Positions 52,079 through 56,476 of a DNA stretch of 56,476 bases are shown here, piece after piece. Source of the DNA: Candidatus Gemmiger stercorigallinarum. GTDB lineage: Bacteria; Bacillota; Clostridia; Oscillospirales; Ruminococcaceae. A program made the translations under genes and the position numbers. The notes under the pieces are model-generated. The model ran no database searches. It saw only the letters and a program-made list of their open reading frames with translations, and was not told the origin of the DNA. Each line of letters opens with the position of its first letter. Position 1 is the first letter of the stretch. Location: NCBI GenBank assembly GCA_019119495.1, contig DWWX01000043.1, forward strand, positions 1-56,476, written 5' to 3'.

Positions 52079-54318
52079 ATATTTTCCCTCACCTGGCAAA
52101 GCATTGGGCCACCATTTTGGCAGTGGTGGTCCTGCTGCTGGTGCAGGCCAACTGCGACCTGGCTTTGCCAAGCTACACCTCTGACATTGTGGATGTGGGC
52201 ATCCAGCAGGGCGGCGTGGAAAACGGCCTGCCGGGATCCGCCCGCCAGACCACGCTGGACGCCCTGTCGGTGCTGATGAGCGGCGAGGACGCCGCCGCGC
52301 TGGACGCCGCCTACGGCCCCGCCGACGAAAACGGCGTGCGCGCGCTGCTGGACACCGTCACCGAGGAACAGCAGGCCGCCCTGGCCGACGCGCTGACCAC
52401 CCCCGACGTGGCGCTGTATATGGCGGCCGCGGCCCAGTCCGCCAGCCGGCAGGGCGTGGAGACCGCCCTGCCCGAACCGCAGGACCTGGACAGCGCCGCC
52501 GCCATGCTCAGCGCCGCGGCCGCCGCGCCTGACTTTGACCACGAGGCGCTGCTGGCCCGGCTGTCCGGCGCAGCCGGCAGCCTGGACGCCACCGCCGCCG
52601 AGACGCTGGCCAGCCAGGCCGTGCAGCTGGTGCGGCTGGAGTACCAGGCCCAGGGCATCGACGGCAACGTGCAGATGCATTACCTGCTGACCACCGGCGG
52701 CGAGATGCTGCTGGTGGCGCTGCTGATGGCCGCCGCTGCCATCTCGGTGGGCTTTCTGGCCAGCCGGGTGTCGGCCGCGGTGGGCCGCGACCTGCGCCGG
52801 CAGGTGTTCGGCAAGGTCATCAGCTTCTCCAACGCCGAGACCGACCGCTTCTCCACCGCGTCGCTGATCACCCGCACCACCAACGACATCCAGCAGGTGC
52901 AGATGACCGCCGTGATGCTGCTGCGCATTGTCGTCTACGCGCCGATTTTGGGCGTCGGCGGCATCCTCCGGGTGGCCGGCACCCGCACCGGGCTGTCCTG
53001 GATCATCGTGCTGGCGGTGGCGCTGCTGATGGCGCTGGTGTTTGCGCTGATGCGGGTGGCCATGCCCAAGTTCAAGCAGATGCAGAAGCTGGTCGACCGG
53101 CTGAACCTGGTCAGCCGCGAGATCCTGACCGGCATCATGCCCATCCGCGCGTTCAGCCGCGAAAAGTTCGAGGAAGAACGCTTTGACGCCGCCAACAAGG
53201 ACCTGATGAAGACCCAGCTGTTCACCAACCGGACCATGACCTTTATGATGCCGGCCATGACGCTGATCATGAACGGCATCAGCCTGCTGATCGTCTGGTT
53301 CGGCGGCCATGCCATGGAATCCAGCGGCATGCAGGTGGGCGACCTGATCGCCTTTATCACCTACACCATGCAGATCGTCATGTCTTTCCTGATGCTGACG
53401 GCCATCTCCATCATGCTGCCCCGCGCGGGCGTGGCCGCCGACCGCATCGAGGAAGTGCTGCGCACCGAGCCGGTCATCGAGGACCCGGCCCCGGCGCAGC
53501 TGCCCGCCGGCCTGGAAAACAAGCAGTGGCGCGGCGTGGTGCAGTTTGACCACGTGAACTTCCGCTTCCCCGGCGCCGACGCCGACGCGCTGGAGGACAT
53601 CACCTTCACCGCCGAGCCGGGCAAGACCACCGCCATCATCGGCTCCACCGGCTGCGGCAAGTCGACGCTGCTCAACCTGATCCCCCGTTTTTACGACGTC
53701 ACCGGCGGCAAGATCACGCTGGACGGCGTGGACCTGCGGCTGATGCCCCAGGAGACGCTGCGCGCCCAGCTGGGCTATGTGCCGCAGAAAGGGGTGCTGT
53801 TCTCCGGCACCATCGAGTCCAACCTGAAATTCGGCGGCGACGCCATCCCCGACGCCGACATGGTGCAGGCGGCCGAGATCGCCCAGGCCGCCGAGTTCAT
53901 CTCGGCCAAGCCGGAGGGCTACCAAAGCCCCATCGCCCAGGGCGGCACCAATGTTTCCGGCGGGCAGAAGCAGCGGCTTTCCATCGCCCGCGCCATCGCC
54001 AAAAATCCCAAAGTCTATCTGTTTGACGACAGCTTCTCGGCGCTGGACTACAAGACCGACGTGACGCTGCGCCGCGCGCTGAAAGAAAAGACCGGCGACG
54101 CCACCGTCATCATTGTGGCGCAGCGCATCTCGACGGTGCTGCACGCCGACCAGATTTTGGTGCTGGACGAAGGGCGTATCGTCGGCTGCGGCCGCCATGC
54201 GGACCTGCTGGCCACCTGCCCCGAATACCGCGAGATCGCCAAAAGCCAGCTGAGCGAGAAGGACCTGGCCAAAGCCAGCGTCACCGCCGGCGAAACTGCG
54301 AAAGGAGGCGAGGCCTGA
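52072..54318 (+). CDS. ABC exporter, permease-ATPase subunit 1
   Basis: A 748-residue half-transporter. TM1 is followed by an unusually long loop (about 45-195, Ala/Asp/Leu-rich, extracellular), then the remaining TM helices, then the ATPase domain with Walker A GSTGCGKST, signature NVSGGQKQR and Walker B VYLFDDSFSALD, where the catalytic Glu is replaced by Asp-Ser (degenerate). Heterodimeric exporters commonly have one such impaired site. The partner gene follows with a one-base overlap. Substrate likely drugs or lipids. Confidence 0.93.
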   Translation: MLNIFPHLAKHWATILAVVVLLLVQANCDLALPSYTSDIVDVGIQQGGVENGLPGSARQTTLDALSVLMSGEDAAALDAAYGPADENGVRALLDTVTEEQQAALADALTTPDVALYMAAAAQSASRQGVETALPEPQDLDSAAAMLSAAAAAPDFDHEALLARLSGAAGSLDATAAETLASQAVQLVRLEYQAQGIDGNVQMHYLLTTGGEMLLVALLMAAAAISVGFLASRVSAAVGRDLRRQVFGKVISFSNAETDRFSTASLITRTTNDIQQVQMTAVMLLRIVVYAPILGVGGILRVAGTRTGLSWIIVLAVALLMALVFALMRVAMPKFKQMQKLVDRLNLVSREILTGIMPIRAFSREKFEEERFDAANKDLMKTQLFTNRTMTFMMPAMTLIMNGISLLIVWFGGHAMESSGMQVGDLIAFITYTMQIVMSFLMLTAISIMLPRAGVAADRIEEVLRTEPVIEDPAPAQLPAGLENKQWRGVVQFDHVNFRFPGADADALEDITFTAEPGKTTAIIGSTGCGKSTLLNLIPRFYDVTGGKITLDGVDLRLMPQETLRAQLGYVPQKGVLFSGTIESNLKFGGDAIPDADMVQAAEIAQAAEFISAKPEGYQSPIAQGGTNVSGGQKQRLSIARAIAKNPKVYLFDDSFSALDYKTDVTLRRALKEKTGDATVIIVAQRISTVLHADQILVLDEGRIVGCGRHADLLATCPEYREIAKSQLSEKDLAKASVTAGETAKGGEA

Positions 54319-56129
54319 TGCCGCCAGTAAGACGCGGTCCCGGCGAAAAGCCCAAGGACCTGACCGGTACCCTGCGCCGCCTGCTGGGCACCATGGGCAA
54401 ATTCCGCGCGGCGTTCATTGCCGTGCTGGTCTTTGCCATGCTTTCCACCATCTTCAACATTGCAGGCCCCAAGATCCTGGCCGAGGCCACCACGGCCCTG
54501 GCCACCGGCTGGTATGCCATGATCACCGGCACCGGCAGCATCGATTTCGGCTACATCGGCCAGATCTTGCTGATTTTGCTGGGCATGTACCTGCTTTCGG
54601 CCTGTTTCAGCTTTGTGCAGGGCTGGCTGATGAGCGGCGTGTCCCAGCGGCTGTGCTACGACCTGCGCCGTCAGATCAGCGAAAAAATCAACCGCCTGCC
54701 GCTGGCCTACTTTGAAAAGCGCACCGTCGGCGAGGTTTTGAGCCGTATCACCAACGACGTGGACACGCTGGGCCAGAGCTTGAACCAGAGCGTCACCACC
54801 CTGATCACCAGCATCACCACCATGATCGGCGTGCTGATCATGATGCTGTCCATCAGCCCGGCCATGACGCTGATCGCCATCCTGATCCTGCCGGTATCCA
54901 TCTGCCTGGTGCTTTTGGTGGTGCGGTTCAGCCAGAAATACTTCCGCGCTCAGCAGAAATACCTGGGCGACGTCAACGGCCAGGTGGAGGAGGTCTACTC
55001 CGGCCACAACGTCGTCAAGGCCTTCAACCGCGAGGCCGCGGTGCTGGACGAGTTTGGCACCGCCAACGACAAGCTGTACGAGTCCGCCTGGAAGAGCCAG
55101 TTCCTCTCCGGCCTGATGATGCCGGTGATGAACTTTGTGGGCAACCTGGGCTACGTGGCGGTGGCCGTGGTGGGCAGCATCTTTGCGGCCCAGGGCATCA
55201 TCACCATCGGCGAGATCCAGGCCTTTATCCAGTACGTCAAAAACTTCACCCAGCCCATCCAGCAGCTGGCGCAGGTGTCCAACATGCTGCAGAGCATGGC
55301 GGCCGCCGCCGAGCGCGTGTTTGAGTTTTTGGCCGAGCCGGAGGAGGACCAGAAGGCCGACCCCGCCCGCCGCACCGACCCCGCCGTCATCGACGGCCAT
55401 GTGGACTTTGACCATGTGCGCTTTGGCTACAACCCGGACAAGGTCATCATCCACGACTTCAGCTGCCATGTGGAGCCGGGCCAGAAGGTGGCCATCGTCG
55501 GCCCCACCGGCGCCGGCAAGACCACCATGGTCAAGCTGCTGATGCGCTTTTACGACGTGGACAGCGGCTCCATCGCCTTAAGCGGCCACAACGTCAGGGA
55601 CTTTGACCGCACCGAGCTGCGCGAGGGCTTTGGCATGGTGCTGCAGGACACCTGGCTATTCAAGGGCACCATTATGGAGAACATCCGCTACGGCCGCCTG
55701 GACGCCACCGATGAGGAGGTCATCGCCGCGGCCAAGGCTGCCAATGCCGACCACTTTATCCGCACGCTGCCCGGCGGCTACCAGATGGAGCTGAACGAGG
55801 ACGCCTCCAACGTCAGCCAGGGCCAGAAGCAGCTTTTGACCATCGCCCGCGCCATTTTGGCGGACAACAGGATCCTGATTTTGGACGAGGCCACCAGCTC
55901 GGTGGATACCCGCACCGAACAGCGCATCCAGACCGCCATGGACAACCTGATGCGCGGCCGCACCAGCTTTGTCATCGCCCACCGGCTCTCCACCATCCGG
56001 GACGCCGACACCATCCTGGTCATGCGCGACGGCGACATCGTCGAGCAGGGCAGGCACGAGGAGCTGCTGGCCAAAGGCGGTTTCTACGCCGAGCTGTACA
56101 ACAGCCAGTTTGAGGACGTGACGGCGTAA
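54318..56129 (+). CDS. ABC exporter, permease-ATPase subunit 2
   Basis: A 603-residue half-transporter with six membrane helices (about 30-320) and an ATPase domain: Walker A GPTGAGKTT, signature NVSQGQKQL, Walker B ILILDEATSSVD with the catalytic Glu, H loop VIAHRLS. It is the catalytically complete partner of the upstream subunit, in a MarR-regulated operon. The start ATG overlaps the previous stop (TGATG). A terminator follows. Confidence 0.95.
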   Translation: MPPVRRGPGEKPKDLTGTLRRLLGTMGKFRAAFIAVLVFAMLSTIFNIAGPKILAEATTALATGWYAMITGTGSIDFGYIGQILLILLGMYLLSACFSFVQGWLMSGVSQRLCYDLRRQISEKINRLPLAYFEKRTVGEVLSRITNDVDTLGQSLNQSVTTLITSITTMIGVLIMMLSISPAMTLIAILILPVSICLVLLVVRFSQKYFRAQQKYLGDVNGQVEEVYSGHNVVKAFNREAAVLDEFGTANDKLYESAWKSQFLSGLMMPVMNFVGNLGYVAVAVVGSIFAAQGIITIGEIQAFIQYVKNFTQPIQQLAQVSNMLQSMAAAAERVFEFLAEPEEDQKADPARRTDPAVIDGHVDFDHVRFGYNPDKVIIHDFSCHVEPGQKVAIVGPTGAGKTTMVKLLMRFYDVDSGSIALSGHNVRDFDRTELREGFGMVLQDTWLFKGTIMENIRYGRLDATDEEVIAAAKAANADHFIRTLPGGYQMELNEDASNVSQGQKQLLTIARAILADNRILILDEATSSVDTRTEQRIQTAMDNLMRGRTSFVIAHRLSTIRDADTILVMRDGDIVEQGRHEELLAKGGFYAELYNSQFEDVTA

Positions 56130-56165
56130 CGGCTTTGCCCGCGCCCCTTCTTCCTTTGCCGGTTC

Positions 56166-56200
56166 CCCGGCCTGCATTTCCCCGCAGGCCGGGGATTTTT
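56166..56200 (+). terminator. terminator of the ABC exporter operon
   Basis: CCCCGGCCTGC (56166-56176) pairs with GCAGGCCGGGG (56184-56194), then ATTTTTGTG. Confidence 0.92.
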
Positions 56201-56230
56201 GTGTGGTTTTACAAAGTTTGCGCCGGTTCT

Positions 56231-56259
56231 TTGACAGGTTTGCCAAACGGCAGTATACT
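56231..56259 (+). promoter_or_regulatory. strong promoter with no gene in the window
   Basis: TTGACA (56231-56236), 17-base spacer, TATACT (56254-56259). It reads toward three hairpins and the window end. Confidence 0.85.
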
Positions 56260-56273
56260 GTACCCAAATCCAA

Positions 56274-56372
56274 GCGGGCAGCCGCCCGCCTCAGCGTGTC
56301 GAGAAACTCGACACGCTGCAAAGGGGGCAACGCCTCGACTGGCTAACGCCAGCTCGGCGCGTTTCCCCCTTT
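56274..56372 (+). ncRNA. possible structured RNA or repeat: three consecutive hairpins
   Basis: Hairpin 1 GCGGGC-AGCC-GCCCGC (56274-56289); hairpin 2 CAGCGTGTCGAG-AAA-CTCGACACGCTG (56292-56318); hairpin 3 with outer AAAGGGGG/CCCCCTTT (56320-56372) and inner TGGC/GCCA. No ORF with a ribosome site is seen. It may be a small RNA, the leader of a gene beyond the window, or a dispersed palindromic element. Confidence 0.45.
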
Positions 56373-56381
56373 GGAATGTCC

Positions 56382-56476
56382 GGGTTGCGGTGCCCGCATC
56401 ATGCGGCGCGCCTTGGACGGCGCTTGCATTCTGCGACCGCTGCCCCTGCTCCGCCTCGCTGCATCCGCCGCAGGCG
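56382..56476. repeat. 95-bp repeat B, copy 2 (may continue past the window)
   Basis: Ungapped match of about 80 percent to 29714-29808. The central 16-base block differs in sequence but keeps the hairpin (GCGCC/GGCGC). Confidence 0.75.

Overview
The window is 56.5 kb of high-GC, gene-dense bacterial chromosome. The gene set points to a Gram-positive gut Clostridium of the Oscillospiraceae/Ruminococcaceae type, perhaps Gemmiger, Subdoligranulum or Faecalibacterium-like. The reasons are DapL-type lysine/DAP synthesis, type-3 ProS, class 1B PyrD with PyrK, AGGAGG-type ribosome sites and many TTGACA/TATAAT promoters. The genus is inference from gene content and codon use. No rRNA, tRNA, CRISPR array, prophage or complete insertion sequence was seen.

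Layout. 1-4.7 kb (+): the end of a KDG kinase gene, a biotin transporter gene (bioY), then a run with an alpha/beta hydrolase, RuvX, an isoprenyl transferase and an AlkD-like protein. 4.8-11 kb (-): a Gfo/Idh/MocA oxidoreductase, a HAD phosphatase, GpsA, a phosphoesterase coupled to a signal-less BMP-family protein with a ParB-like motif, and HU. 11.3-20.5 kb (-): de novo UMP synthesis in two units (pyrC-pyrF-pyrK-pyrD, then pyrE-carA-carB) without pyrB; the pyrC leader holds a small ORF running into an intrinsic terminator. 20.6-24 kb: a two-component system, a lipoprotein and an Rrf2 regulator. 24.3-27.4 kb (+): the methionine importer metQ-metN-metI behind what reads as a classical leader-peptide attenuator with a Met-Met-Met-Cys-Met run. 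27.4-31.3 kb: an MntR-like regulator, a phosphofructokinase-type kinase, two repeat-rich gaps and an ECF sigma/anti-sigma pair. 31.5-37 kb (-): rubredoxin, a flavin-type split-barrel protein, dapL, an envelope O-acyltransferase pair (DHHW protein and MBOAT) and dapF. 37-44 kb: acpP, proS, a degenerate cation-exchanger-like membrane protein, an aldose epimerase, AbrB, an XRE regulator and a histidine phosphatase. 44.5-49 kb (-): a large, relatively AT-rich cell-wall-anchored repeat protein preceded by a tyrosine recombinase homologue that has lost most catalytic residues, with a 40-bp palindrome at its likely transcription start. 49.5-56.5 kb: a YhhN membrane protein, a thioredoxin-reductase-like flavoprotein, a MarR regulator with a palindromic operator, and a heterodimer-type ABC exporter. 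The window ends in a promoter followed by three hairpins and a copy of a dispersed repeat.

The strongest new observations are the methionine leader-peptide attenuator (24.28-24.50 kb), the pyrimidine leader (20.34-20.54 kb), the decayed recombinase with its palindrome, and a dispersed repeat whose two copies show compensatory changes in a hairpin.
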